Positions 18,149-26,740 of a stretch of 64,000 nt of DNA are shown in pieces (within the stretch, counting starts at the first letter, position 1; each line of letters begins with the position of its first letter). The DNA lies in NCBI RefSeq assembly GCF_000383955.1, contig NZ_KB913013.1, positions 4,669,694-4,733,693 of the forward strand. The letters run 5' to 3'. A program made the position numbers and the translations under genes. Origin of the DNA: Rudanella lutea DSM 19387 (GTDB lineage: Bacteria; Bacteroidota; Bacteroidia; Cytophagales; Spirosomataceae). Under the pieces are notes generated by a model. The model did no database searches. It had not been told where the DNA came from and saw only the letters and a list, made by a program, of their open reading frames with translations.

Positions 18149-18514
18149 ATGTCAAAAGAAATTGTTTACACCGATCAGGCCCCGGCCCCGATTGGTCCGT
18201 ATAGCCAGGCTGTACAGGCAGGTGGCTTTCTGTTTGTATCGGGTCAGATTGCCGCCGATCTGGCACCAGCGGGCGATATTCAGGCCGAAACACGCAAGGT
18301 AATGGAAAATATCGGCGCGATTCTGAAAACAGCCGGTAAAGACTATAGCCACGTGCTGAAGGCCACCATTTTTGTGAAAGACCTAAACAACTTTGGTCTC
18401 ATCAACGAGGTGTACAGTTCTTTCTTCACGGGCGAATACCCCGCCCGCGAAACCGTAGAGGTAGCACGGTTGCCCAAAGATGTGAATGTCGAAATTTCAG
18501 TTATAGCGATTTAA
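18149..18514 (+). CDS. ridA: RidA family enamine/imine deaminase
   Basis: A 121-residue YjgF/YER057c/UK114 protein that hydrolyses reactive 2-aminoacrylate and related enamines made by PLP enzymes. Family signatures include APAPIGPYSQAVQAGGFLFV (about 9-28), SGQIAADL, and the C-terminal ARETVEVARLPKDVNVEISV whose Arg binds the substrate carboxylate. Trimeric cytoplasmic enzyme in known members. A 27-bp inverted repeat separates it from gltX. Confidence 0.95.
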   Translation: MSKEIVYTDQAPAPIGPYSQAVQAGGFLFVSGQIAADLAPAGDIQAETRKVMENIGAILKTAGKDYSHVLKATIFVKDLNNFGLINEVYSSFFTGEYPARETVEVARLPKDVNVEISVIAI

Positions 18515-18516
18515 TG

Positions 18517-18582
18517 GTGAAAGAGTGGAAGAGTGAAAGAGTGAGCTTACGTGTCCACTCTTTCACTCTTCCACTCTTTCAC
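18517..18582. repeat. 27-bp perfect inverted repeat, GAAAGAGTG family
   Basis: The arm at 18517-18543 (units GTGAAAGAGTGGAAGAG) is exactly complementary to 18556-18582, with a 12-base loop. It fills the ridA-gltX interval. The same TTTCACTC units recur at 52153-52287, 54431-54549 and 55032-55118 between adaptation genes. Confidence 0.92.
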
Positions 18583-18595
18583 TCAATCATTTTCT

Positions 18596-20125
18596 ATGTC
18601 CAATCCCGTTCGCGTTCGTTTCGCGCCCAGCCCCACCGGCCCACTACACATTGGCGGGGTGCGCACCGCTTTATACAACTACCTGTTTGCCCGCAAAATG
18701 GGCGGCAAAATGCTCCTGCGTATTGAAGATACCGACCAGAATCGGTTTGTGCCGGGTGCCGAAGATTACATCATCGAAGCCCTCAAGTGGGTGGGCATTC
18801 AGATCGACGAAGGACAAAGTGTAGGCGGCCCCAATGCGCCCTACCGGCAGTCGGAGCGGAAAGAAATGTACCAGAAAGAAGCGTTCCGGCTCGTAGATGA
18901 AGGGAAAGCGTATTACGCGTTTGATACGCCCGAGGAACTCGACGCTATGCGGCAGCGGCTCGAAGAAGCCAACGCCCCGGCGGCTCAGTACAACGCTATC
19001 ACGCGGTTGCAGATGAAAAACTCGCTCACGCTGCCAGCCGATGAAGTGAAAGCACGCATCGATGCGGGCGACCCCTACGTGATTCGGCTCAAAACCCCCC
19101 GCAAAGAAGAGGTTCGGCTCAACGACCTGATTCGCGGTTGGGTCAACGTGCACTCGTCGGCCATTGATGATAAAGTGCTGCTTAAATCCGACGGCCTGCC
19201 GACTTACCACCTTGCCAACGTCGTCGATGATCACCTGATGGGCATCACCCACGTGATTCGGGGTGAAGAGTGGCTGCCCTCGGCCCCGTTGCACGTGTTG
19301 CTGTACCGCTACCTTGGCTGGGAAAGCACCATGCCGCAGTTTGCGCACCTGCCCCTGTTGCTCAAGCCTGAGGGCAACGGTAAACTAAGCAAGCGCGACG
19401 CTGATTTGGGTGGTTTTCCGGTGTTTCCGCTTCAGTGGACTGATCCGTTTACGGGCACGGTAGCGCGGGGCTTCCGCGAAGATGGCTACCTGCCGCAGGC
19501 CCTGGTCAACTTTCTGGCGTTTCTGGGCTGGAACCCCGGTACCGAGCAAGAACTGTTTACGATGGACGAACTGATCGAAGCGTTTTCGATTGAGAACATC
19601 CACAAAGGCGGGGCCCGTTTCGACGTGGAGAAAGCCAAATGGTTCAACCATCAGTACATTCGGCAGCAGCCCGACGCCAATCTGGCTCCGGTGGTGCAGC
19701 AGGCAGCCGAAGGGGCTGGTTTCCCCTGTACGCTCGAAAAAGCAACCAAAATCACGGCTCTGCTGAAGGAGCGCGTCAATTTTGCGCACGAGATTTTCCC
19801 CGAAGCCCGTACCATTTTCTATTCGCCCGATAGCTACGACGAAACGGTGCGCGCAGCTAAGTGGAACGCCGACGCCATCGCTGCGGCTACGGCTTTCCGA
19901 CAGGCGCTCGAAACCTACGAAGGTGAGTTTGTGGCCGATGCCATCAAGCATTTGCTGTCTGAGACGTTGCAGCAGGCTGGCATTAAACAGGGAAAAGTGA
20001 TGCAGGCCATGCGCCTGGCCCTCACGGGTACGGGGGCTGGCCCCGACCTGATGCTGACCATGGAAATCATTGGTCGGGAGGAGACGCTTATCCGGCTGAA
20101 CCGGGCCCTGGAGCGCCTGAATTAA
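18596..20125 (+). CDS. gltX: glutamyl-tRNA synthetase
   Basis: A 509-residue class I aminoacyl-tRNA synthetase that charges tRNA with glutamate. HIGH-type motif is PSPTGPLHIGGVRT (residues 9-22) and the KMSKS equivalent is GKLSKRDADLGG (about 260-271). An upstream in-frame ATG at 18551 lies inside the repeat arm and would add 15 low-complexity residues, so the ATG at 18596 (MSNPVRVRFAPSPTG) is chosen. A terminator follows. Confidence 0.97.
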   Translation: MSNPVRVRFAPSPTGPLHIGGVRTALYNYLFARKMGGKMLLRIEDTDQNRFVPGAEDYIIEALKWVGIQIDEGQSVGGPNAPYRQSERKEMYQKEAFRLVDEGKAYYAFDTPEELDAMRQRLEEANAPAAQYNAITRLQMKNSLTLPADEVKARIDAGDPYVIRLKTPRKEEVRLNDLIRGWVNVHSSAIDDKVLLKSDGLPTYHLANVVDDHLMGITHVIRGEEWLPSAPLHVLLYRYLGWESTMPQFAHLPLLLKPEGNGKLSKRDADLGGFPVFPLQWTDPFTGTVARGFREDGYLPQALVNFLAFLGWNPGTEQELFTMDELIEAFSIENIHKGGARFDVEKAKWFNHQYIRQQPDANLAPVVQQAAEGAGFPCTLEKATKITALLKERVNFAHEIFPEARTIFYSPDSYDETVRAAKWNADAIAAATAFRQALETYEGEFVADAIKHLLSETLQQAGIKQGKVMQAMRLALTGTGAGPDLMLTMEIIGREETLIRLNRALERLN

Positions 20126-20144
20126 CCATTTACACAACAGAAGT

Positions 20145-20193
20145 TGTCCGGCGTTTCGAAATCGGGTAGGTTTGAAACGTCGGACATTTTTTT
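20145..20193 (+). terminator. gltX terminator
   Basis: TGTCCGGCGTTTC pairs with GAAACGTCGGACA (one G·T position), followed by seven T residues, 20 bp past the gltX stop. Confidence 0.88.
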
Positions 20194-20280
20194 GAGCGGG
20201 CAGTCCGCTAGCCCCCGACTCTAAACCTCCAACCGATTTGGGTGTTAATTCACCAGAAAGACAGACAAACGGTGACCAAC

Positions 20281-20574
20281 ATGGCAAAGAAGAAATCAAA
20301 CCTCGACGAAAACGAAAAACCCCGGGTTCATAAAGACCTCGAAGGATTCGATATTCAGATCAACTCGTTCGGCGAAATCACAACGAGCTACGATATTGAC
20401 AAGATCAACCAGTTTCTGAACAAGACCGTCGATGATAAAAAACTCCGGCACCGCGACGACCTGAAGGCGCTGCGGGGCGAAGAAGAACCCAAAGCCCCCG
20501 ATGAGGAGGAAGAAGAGGATGACGACGATCTGAATCTGGACGATGCTGATTTCGACGAATTGGAAAAACGCTGA
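20281..20574 (+). CDS. small acidic protein, function unknown
   Basis: A 97-residue protein from the ATG at 20281 (MAKKKSNLDENEKPRVHKDL); an upstream in-frame ATG at 20242 adds 13 residues without coding character. The middle (GFDIQINSFGEITTSYDIDK) has strand-helix character and the tail is almost pure Asp/Glu (about 75-93). Soluble, no cysteines. I do not recognise a described domain. Confidence 0.75.
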   Translation: MAKKKSNLDENEKPRVHKDLEGFDIQINSFGEITTSYDIDKINQFLNKTVDDKKLRHRDDLKALRGEEEPKAPDEEEEEDDDDLNLDDADFDELEKR

Positions 20575-20796
20575 ATCATGCTCCACCGCACTTCCACGCA
20601 AAATATGGTAGCGATGAGTGCCTTATTTCGATTACGGATTGACGTGTTATCGAAGGGAAACTCCCCTCACGTGCTCTGGGGATGGTAATCGAGTGGGCTG
20701 TGCTCCACCAACAGGAATTAATGCAGGACTGGGAAAGGGCAAAAGCCTTCCAGCCTTTGAAACAAATAGAACCACTTCAGTAAACTCCCAAACCAA
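20575..20796 (+). ncRNA. possible structured RNA or long 5' leader (unassigned)
   Basis: A 222-bp gene-free stretch upstream of the AIM24-family gene. It can fold into local hairpins: TCCCC/GGGGA about 20662-20682, GTGG/CCAC about 20692-20705, and a bulged CTGGGAAAGGGC/GCCTTCCAG stem about 20729-20754. A 6S-like RNA is one possibility; SRP RNA, tmRNA and RNase P signatures are not seen. No family can be assigned by eye. Confidence 0.2.
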
Positions 20797-21573
20797 ATGT
20801 ACTCACACGAAATCGATTACAAAATCATTGGCGAAGACATTCAGATCGTAGAAATCGAGCTGGACCCAAACGAAACCGTTATTGCCGAAGCCGGCTCTAT
20901 GCTGTTTATGGAAGACGGTATTCAGTTTGAAACCAAAATGGGCGACGGCTCGCAGCCTACGCAGGGCCTCATGGGTAAGCTGTTGCAGGCAGGCTCGCGG
21001 CTCATCACGGGTGAGTCGCTGTTTATGACCCATTTTACCAACCGGGCGGGTATCAAGCGCAAGCTGGCGTTTGCGGCCCCGTACCCTGGCACGGTAATGC
21101 CGATCAACCTGGCCAATATCTACGGCAATTCACTCATTGTGCAGAAAGACGGTTTTTTGTGTGCTGCTATGGGTACGCGCATGAGCATCCATTTCAATCA
21201 GCGGCTGGGCTCGGGCTTCTTCGGGGGCGAGGGCTTCATTATGCAGAAACTACAGGGCGACGGTATGGCGTTTGTGCACGCGGGCGGGGTTGTGATTGAG
21301 CGGCAGCTGAACAACGAAACCCTGCGTATTGATACGGGTTGCGTAGTGGCTTTTGAGCCGCAGGTACATTTTGATATTCAGCGCTCGGGTGGCCTCAAAA
21401 GCATGATTTTCGGCGGAGAAGGCCTGTTTTTAGCCACGCTGAGCGGCACGGGCCGGGTCTGGATTCAGTCGATGCCGATCTCGAAACTGGTGCAGCGTCT
21501 GGCTCCGTACAGTGGTCAGTCGCACAAAGAGAGCGGCTCGGTGCTGGGCAATCTCGGCGGGTTACTGGATTAG
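20797..21573 (+). CDS. AIM24/TIGR00266 family protein
   Basis: A 258-residue all-beta protein of the AIM24 (DUF124, TRAP-like fold) family. Family pattern is visible in [20 protein letters not shown] near the N-terminus, [20 protein letters not shown] in the middle, and [20 protein letters not shown] followed by [20 protein letters not shown]. No signal peptide. The biochemical role of bacterial members is unknown. The long leader upstream (20575-20796) is unusual. Confidence 0.9.
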   Translation: MYSHEIDYKIIGEDIQIVEIELDPNETVIAEAGSMLFMEDGIQFETKMGDGSQPTQGLMGKLLQAGSRLITGESLFMTHFTNRAGIKRKLAFAAPYPGTVMPINLANIYGNSLIVQKDGFLCAAMGTRMSIHFNQRLGSGFFGGEGFIMQKLQGDGMAFVHAGGVVIERQLNNETLRIDTGCVVAFEPQVHFDIQRSGGLKSMIFGGEGLFLATLSGTGRVWIQSMPISKLVQRLAPYSGQSHKESGSVLGNLGGLLD

Positions 21574-21716
21574 GGGTGTAGGACAAGTTTATTTTTCTGA
21601 CAGGATTACAGGATAAACAGGATTTTTGGGGCTCAATCAATCCTGTTTATCCTGTAATCCTGTCAGAAAAAAACTTCTGTCGAATCCCTATCACAAAGAA
21701 CTTGTCCTACACCCCT
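21572..21716. repeat. nested perfect inverted repeats after the AIM24 gene
   Basis: Outer arms of 18 bp (21572-21589 with 21699-21716) enclose inner arms of 28 bp (21597-21624 with 21639-21666; units CAGGATTACAGGATAAACAG). T5/A5 flanks extend the inner stem to 33 bp. The outer left arm begins within the stop codon of the AIM24 gene. It could act as a terminator; its size is unusual. Confidence 0.92.
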
Positions 21717-21870
21717 GGGTTAATGTCCGAGTCATGATTCATCGGATTTTTATGATTTCATTGATTTTCGGACGAATGCATTCTGCTAACTTCGTGTTCT
21801 GAATGAAAACCTGCTGACAGCAAACGCCTTTAGGCATATCCTTGTAATCAGGTGTATCAAGATTTAGAGT

Positions 21871-22161
21871 ATGGAAGTCATTTGCATTAACGATAAATTT
21901 CCGGCCCCGGTGCTGGCTTTTTACGCGGAGTTCGGGGTACAAACGCCCAAGCAGGATCAGTTGTACACCATCCGGATGGTAAAGCGCCATACCCACGGCG
22001 AAACGGGGGTGCTGCTCAATGAAATTCAGAACCCTGAGGTGCCTGTAAAGCACCCGGTGCTGGGCGAGGTCTGGTTTGAGCCAACGTTTAATATCAACCG
22101 GTTTGCTACGCTCATGGGGCAGCCCGTGAAAGAGGAAGCCCTGGAAGAAGTGAATACCTGA
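21871..22161 (+). CDS. conserved-looking small protein, function unknown
   Basis: A 96-residue soluble protein (MEVICINDKFPAPVLAFYAE) with strand-rich N-terminus and a block VLLNEIQNPEVPVKHPVLGE followed by VWFEPTFNINRFATLM. No signal peptide or membrane helix. A near-perfect hairpin terminator begins seven bases past its stop, which argues that this strand, and not the longer opposite frame, is coding. Not recognised. Confidence 0.75.
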   Translation: MEVICINDKFPAPVLAFYAEFGVQTPKQDQLYTIRMVKRHTHGETGVLLNEIQNPEVPVKHPVLGEVWFEPTFNINRFATLMGQPVKEEALEEVNT

Positions 22162-22167
22162 TGGCAG

Positions 22168-22226
22168 AACCCTTAGAGAACGAAAACCCGGCACGAAACG
22201 GCCGGGTTTTTCGTTCTCTAAGGGTT
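22168..22226 (+). terminator. long hairpin terminator
   Basis: AACCCTTAGAGAACGAAAAC (22168 onward) pairs with the complementary arm ending AGGGTT at 22226, and CCCGG/CCGGG is at the inner end. The descending arm includes a TTTTT run. It lies between the 96-residue gene and gldD. Confidence 0.85.
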
Positions 22227-22246
22227 CGTTATAAATTCCCACTACT

Positions 22247-22840
22247 GTGTGTAAGCATTTGCTTTTGGTGGCCCTTCTGGGGCTGACAGCCTGCGGCTCT
22301 TCGTCTACTTCGACCGATGCCGACTACATACCCAAACCCAAAGGATACCCCCGCATTGATCTGCCCCCGCACCGGTACGTGACGCTCCCGCCGAACCACC
22401 CGTATCAGTTTGAGGTAAACCGTATGGCTCGGGTGTTGCCCGATACGTTTGCCCGGGCTGAGCCTCACTGGATTTTTATTTACTACCCGGCGTTTCAGGC
22501 GAGTGTGCAGCTGACCTACAAACCGGTGCTCAACAATCCCGAGCGGCTAAAATCCATGTTGCAGGATTCGTATAAGCTGGCGGGTAAGCACAAAATCAAA
22601 GCAACGGCCATTCGGGAGCAAATTCAGAAATTACCCTCGGGTTTGTGGGCCAACGTAATCGAGCTGGAAGGGGAGGTGCCCACACAGGTACAGTTTATCA
22701 CAACCGATACCACTACGCATTTTTTGCGGGGGGCGCTTTATTTCAATACCGCTACGGCCAACGACTCGTTAGCGCCGGTAATTCAGTACGTTCGGCAGGA
22801 TATTATCCACATGCTCAAAACCCTCAAATGGCGGCAGTGA
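22247..22840 (+). CDS. gldD: gliding motility lipoprotein GldD
   Basis: A 197-residue lipoprotein with leader MCKHLLLVALLGLTACGSSS (lipobox LTAC, Cys about residue 16). The body carries the GldD pattern PKPKGYPRIDLPPHRYV and ARAEPHWIFIYYPAFQASV, then LYFNTATANDSLAPVIQYVR and a C-terminal HMLKTLKW. GldD is required for gliding and type IX secretion function in Flavobacterium. The start appears to be GTG at 22247, since no ATG lies between the terminator and the leader. Confidence 0.9.
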   Translation: MCKHLLLVALLGLTACGSSSTSTDADYIPKPKGYPRIDLPPHRYVTLPPNHPYQFEVNRMARVLPDTFARAEPHWIFIYYPAFQASVQLTYKPVLNNPERLKSMLQDSYKLAGKHKIKATAIREQIQKLPSGLWANVIELEGEVPTQVQFITTDTTTHFLRGALYFNTATANDSLAPVIQYVRQDIIHMLKTLKWRQ

Positions 22841-23175
22841 GGCTTTTGTGCAGGATTCATTTTTGAGTTGACGGATTGCATTGGCGAATCTGGCCCCGTA
22901 AACAACGCCCTTGTTTAGCGTGTTGCCCCGCCCGGCAACACCTTGTACGAAGTGCTGCACGCGGTGGGCTATTTGTTAAGACCCCATTGCTGTCTGTGGC
23001 TGCTTGTAACCGATTGAAAAAGCGTAGGTTATAGGCAGATTGTCCGGTTTGTACGGGCCTATTTTTGCCCCTCGTTGTGATTGTTTTTATGGAGCGATTT
23101 TGGTAGATTTACTGTTCATTATCAACAGGACAACTATACTAATGAGCCGATTTTTTCGGCCGTTCAGAATTGCTC
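22841..23175. other. 335-bp region without a recognisable gene
   Basis: Spans the gldD stop to the next ATG. I see no convincing ORF, long hairpin or known RNA. The right part, from about 23070, is AT-richer and probably holds the promoter of the following gene. Confidence 0.5.
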
Positions 23176-23862
23176 ATGGCACGAACTAAAAACAATCCTA
23201 ATCAGCTCTCGATTGACTTTCTGGCGTCGTTTCGGCGAATGCTGGTTAGCCTCGGCTCGGCCGACAAACTGGTGTACAACGAGTCGGTGTTTACACGCCT
23301 GACCGATCAGTGGGAAAGCAAGCGAGTGATTCCTGCCGACCTGCTTTTTCAGAAAAGCCCGGTCGAAGCGGTGGTGTACCGGCTTCAAAAGCAGGATAGC
23401 CGTTTGCAGTTTCCCGATGAGATGATCGCCGGCGAACTGCGGGGTGTGGAAGGACTGACTGGCTTTGCGGCCAAATTCCGGGAGCAGGGTTGGGTCATTC
23501 TGCCCGCTGAACTGTCGGGAATGTACAAAAATCTGTTTTTGAATATCCTGACGGCGGCAATCGGCCTCGACCATGCCTACGCCAGCAAACAGGAGCTACT
23601 GCCCGAAGCCGAGCGCGTGGCCCTGGCGGCTTTGTTGCCCGAAGATGAGGTGCGGAAGTTTTTCGGTATCCGGTTGTCGCGTTTCCCGGACAGTTTCCGC
23701 AGCGAAGTGTCCAACTACTTCAACCTGCCGTTTGAGTCGGTTATGAAACGGGCCCTGCACATTGGGGCCATTACCGAAGAGGTGCTGGAAGAAAACCTGA
23801 ACCACCGGCAACCGATTCGTTCAGCCACCCTCCGCCGACCCAGCAGTAGTCGGGCCGCGTAG
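23176..23862 (+). CDS. unrecognised 228-residue protein, distantly ImmA/IrrE-like C-terminus
   Basis: A 228-residue soluble protein from the ATG at 23176; a TTG two codons upstream is also possible. The C-terminal half has an order seen in ImmA/IrrE peptidases: ERVALAALLPEDEVRKFFG, then FNLPFESVMKRALHIGAI. No HExxH zinc motif is present, so it would be inactive as a peptidase. The resemblance is my pattern reading, not a search result. The Arg/Ser-rich tail runs into a small direct repeat (GGGCCGCGTAGGT twice). Function unknown. Confidence 0.65.
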   Translation: MARTKNNPNQLSIDFLASFRRMLVSLGSADKLVYNESVFTRLTDQWESKRVIPADLLFQKSPVEAVVYRLQKQDSRLQFPDEMIAGELRGVEGLTGFAAKFREQGWVILPAELSGMYKNLFLNILTAAIGLDHAYASKQELLPEAERVALAALLPEDEVRKFFGIRLSRFPDSFRSEVSNYFNLPFESVMKRALHIGAITEEVLEENLNHRQPIRSATLRRPSSSRAA

Positions 23863-23890
23863 GTCGGGCCGCGTAGGTTGAATGTGGATA

Positions 23891-23966
23891 AACGCTTTGA
23901 GGGGCTGGAGACAGATGACATCTTGTTTCGGAAAGATGTCATCTGTCTCCAGCCCCTCAAAGCGTT
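23891..23966. terminator. 34-bp perfect hairpin between convergent genes
   Basis: Arm 23891-23924 (begins AACGCTTTGAGGGG) is exactly complementary to 23933-23966, with an 8-base loop. It lies between the 228-residue gene and the convergent CocE-type hydrolase and can serve both strands. Its length exceeds normal terminators. Confidence 0.8.
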
Positions 23967-23976
23967 TGGCGGTTGA

Positions 23977-25956
23977 TTATTTCAGTACCTGCACCTCAAT
24001 GGTCGAGCTGCTGTACACCCGGTGGGTTTGTTTCTGGAAGTCTTTCTCGTCGGCGAGGAAAATGTTCGGGACAAACGTTTGCGGGTTTCGGTCGATGAGC
24101 GGGAACCACGTACTCTGCACCTGAATCATGACGCGGTGGCCTTTTTTGAAGGTGTGCAGCACATCCTGAAGCCGGAAGTTCACGTCGGTAATTTCGCCCG
24201 GTTTAAACGGCTCAGGTTTCTCAAACGAGTTGCGGAACCGCCCGCGCATCACCTCCGAGCGTACCATCTGCTGGTAGCCGCTCAGGATAATGTTTTTGTT
24301 GGGCAGGTACGGGTGGCTCGGCTCATCGTCGGGGTACACATCAATTAGTTTTACCACCCAGTCGGCGTCGGTGCCGGTGGTGCTTACCTTCAGTTTGGCC
24401 ATGATTTCGCCCCCGAGTGTGAGGTCTTCGGTCAGTACATCGGTCTGGAAGGTGAGCACATCGGGTCGTCGGCTGGCAAAACGCTGATCTTCTGACATGT
24501 AGTTGAAGGGCGTAAAGCTCATGGTCGTGGTGTTGTCTTCCGTGTACGGCACCGGCTTGTTGGGGTCCGACATAAACTCCGAGAAATCATTGCCACTGGG
24601 GTTGGTAGAACCCATCACCCGATTCGTAGCGAGAGCTCCGTCTGGCAGCAGGCTGTACGATAGGGTTTGAGCGGCCGGGCTGGGCCATTTGTCAAACGTT
24701 TTCCACGCTTTGCGGCCCGTATCGAACAGGTAGGCTTCGGGCAGATCCGTTTTGCCGTCGCCCGCACCTTTGAGAAAATGGTTGAAGAACCGGGCCTCAA
24801 TATTGCGCTGGTAGAACGTAGCAATGCTATCGCCGAAATAGATGTTTGAGTGGAGGGTGCGGCCCGTCTCGCGCGACCAGCGGCCATGCCCAAACGGCCC
24901 CATCACGAGCGTATTGTACGCGCCGGGGCTGTTTTTCTCAATGGTTTTGTACACGTTGAGTGGGCCGTAGAGGTCCTCGGCGTCGAACCAGCCGCCCACG
25001 GTCATCACGGCCGGTTTAATGCCCTTCAGGTGGGGCAGAATGCTTCGTTTCTGCCAGAACTCGTCGTAGTTGGGGTGTTCGACGGTCTCTTTCCAATAGA
25101 AGTTGTCGGGGTAGTATTTGCTCGTCACGTTTTTGAGCGGCCCAATGCCGAGCTGAAACGAGTACCCATCGCGTCCGCCCGTCTGGAATCCCTTCACAAA
25201 CTCCGGAATGTACTGCTTGTCGTACCACGACTCTGTGGTGGGGGCGGGGTGCTGTACCCCAAATACAGGATAGGTAAACAGGTAGGCCTGAATGAAGGCC
25301 CCGTTGTGGTGAAAATCGTCGAAGAAAAAGTCGGACACCGGTGCCTGGGGCGAGGCTGCTTTGAGAGCCGGGTGTGCATCGGGCAGCGAGGCCGCCGTGT
25401 AAAAACCGGGGTACGAGATGCCCCATTGACCCACGCGGCCATTGTTGTTCGGGATATTCTTGAGCAGCCACTCGATGGTATCGTAGGTATCCGAGCTTTC
25501 GTCGGGGGTGAAGGGCGCAGCGGGTGTTTTTGCCGCTTTCCGGCCTTTGGTCGCTACGGCAGCCGGTGCGTCGGGGACGTTGGGCGTCATGTTGGTCCAG
25601 GTGCCTTCCGACATCCAGCGGCCGCGCACGTCCTGATACACAAAAATGTACTTGTCGCGCATCAACGTGCCCGACGGCCCGAGTTGCTGCGGGTACTTAT
25701 CAACCCCGTACGGTGCCACGCTGTAGCAGGTGCGTTGCATCATAAACGGGTACTTCGGTCCGTCGCTACGGTTGGTGGCCAATGCGTCTTTGGGCACGTA
25801 AACGGCGGTATGCAGTTTGGTACCGTCGCGCATCGGAATTTTGTACTCGAACTTCTGGTAGTTGTCGCGCACGTAGGTGCTGGTAGGTTGGGCCGAGTTC
25901 TGGGCGAGCGACAGCCCCGACCACAGCAGGCAAAGGAGGTAAAGCAGAGGACGCAT
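23977..25956 (-). CDS. CocE/NonD family X-Pro dipeptidyl-peptidase-like hydrolase
   Basis: A 659-residue secreted alpha/beta hydrolase. The start at 25956 gives a signal peptide (MRPLLYLLCLLWSGLSLAQ); the frame stays open upstream to 26064, but those codons precede the leader. Nucleophile motif GQWGISYPGFYTA (GxSYxG), and the C-terminal jelly-roll domain typical of X-Pro dipeptidyl-peptidase/cocaine-esterase enzymes begins near 430 (LTFQTDVLTEDLTLGGEIMA). Members cleave acylated peptides or esters, often beta-lactam side chains or Xaa-Pro dipeptides. Periplasmic or exported. Substrate not deducible. Confidence 0.9.
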   Translation of the reverse strand: MRPLLYLLCLLWSGLSLAQNSAQPTSTYVRDNYQKFEYKIPMRDGTKLHTAVYVPKDALATNRSDGPKYPFMMQRTCYSVAPYGVDKYPQQLGPSGTLMRDKYIFVYQDVRGRWMSEGTWTNMTPNVPDAPAAVATKGRKAAKTPAAPFTPDESSDTYDTIEWLLKNIPNNNGRVGQWGISYPGFYTAASLPDAHPALKAASPQAPVSDFFFDDFHHNGAFIQAYLFTYPVFGVQHPAPTTESWYDKQYIPEFVKGFQTGGRDGYSFQLGIGPLKNVTSKYYPDNFYWKETVEHPNYDEFWQKRSILPHLKGIKPAVMTVGGWFDAEDLYGPLNVYKTIEKNSPGAYNTLVMGPFGHGRWSRETGRTLHSNIYFGDSIATFYQRNIEARFFNHFLKGAGDGKTDLPEAYLFDTGRKAWKTFDKWPSPAAQTLSYSLLPDGALATNRVMGSTNPSGNDFSEFMSDPNKPVPYTEDNTTTMSFTPFNYMSEDQRFASRRPDVLTFQTDVLTEDLTLGGEIMAKLKVSTTGTDADWVVKLIDVYPDDEPSHPYLPNKNIILSGYQQMVRSEVMRGRFRNSFEKPEPFKPGEITDVNFRLQDVLHTFKKGHRVMIQVQSTWFPLIDRNPQTFVPNIFLADEKDFQKQTHRVYSSSTIEVQVLK

Positions 25957-26086
25957 TGATGAGTGATTTGTTTCGTGCAATGATACGTAGTTTTTGGTCG
26001 TGAAATACGGGAAATCCCCCGTTGTCTGGAAGGTGGCATCGCCGGACATTCGCTGTCGAATCACTCACATACACGTAACCGACTCT

Positions 26087-26725
26087 ATGACACCTAAACC
26101 TCTTTACCTGTACGCAGCCCTGATGGCCTGCCTGACCGCCTGCATTGGCCAAACAAACGACAAAACCACAGGCGACTCAGCGGCCGACTCCACGGGGGCC
26201 GACAGTTCGGCGGTCACTGCCCGCGAGGCTTCATTGGATTCGGTATTGGCTACGGCGGTCTCTTCTGAAACTATATCGTACGAAACGGCTCAAAGGCTGT
26301 ATGCCGAGCGTTCGGCTAAAATCAAAGGGGCGGCTGCCGGGTGGCCCCGGAGCGAGTGCGAAACGGATAATAAAACTACTGGCAGCGTTCGCCTGGAAAT
26401 AAAGGGCATTGAAGCGCACACCAATTTGAAGGTTGCCAAACTTCCCGGTTTCGATACGACCCGATACAAAGGCATTCGTATTTATCCGTTTCGGCAGCGC
26501 GGGGCCAATGAGTATCTGGTGGTGTACATCGTGCCTTCCACGTCGAGTAGTTCCCATTTTGGTGACGATACCACTACCTTCCGTATTTTCAAAGGCCTGA
26601 ACGTGGTGGCCTGGTGCCCGGACCACACGCATTTGGGTACCCCGAAGGATGAGTCAATTCTGAGTGCCCATTTCCTCTGCCGACCCAACTGTGAGACCGG
26701 TGAGGAGCCATCGTTGTCTTTCTAA
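26087..26725 (+). CDS. putative lipoprotein, function unknown
   Basis: A 212-residue protein from the ATG at 26087 with leader MTPKPLYLYAALMACLTACI (lipobox LTAC), then a Ser/Asp/Thr-rich linker. The globular part includes GVRLEI-like strands, KGIRIYPFRQRGANEYLVVY and HFLCRPNCETGEEP with two cysteines. Divergent from the CocE gene. No family recognised; outer-membrane attachment is inferred. Confidence 0.65.
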   Translation: MTPKPLYLYAALMACLTACIGQTNDKTTGDSAADSTGADSSAVTAREASLDSVLATAVSSETISYETAQRLYAERSAKIKGAAAGWPRSECETDNKTTGSVRLEIKGIEAHTNLKVAKLPGFDTTRYKGIRIYPFRQRGANEYLVVYIVPSTSSSSHFGDDTTTFRIFKGLNVVAWCPDHTHLGTPKDESILSAHFLCRPNCETGEEPSLSF

Positions 26726-26740
26726 CGTTTACCGGACCGG

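Noticed and set aside
21572-21716. Insertion sequence or MITE ends
   Set aside because: No transposase and no visible target duplication; treated as intergenic hairpins.
21739-22242. 167-codon minus-strand frame
   Set aside because: Overlaps the 96-residue plus-strand gene and crosses the hairpin terminator at 22168-22226; plus-strand reading is better formed.
24850-25959. 369-codon plus-strand frame opposite the CocE hydrolase
   Set aside because: Shadow of the hydrolase, which has the GxSYxG motif and a signal peptide.
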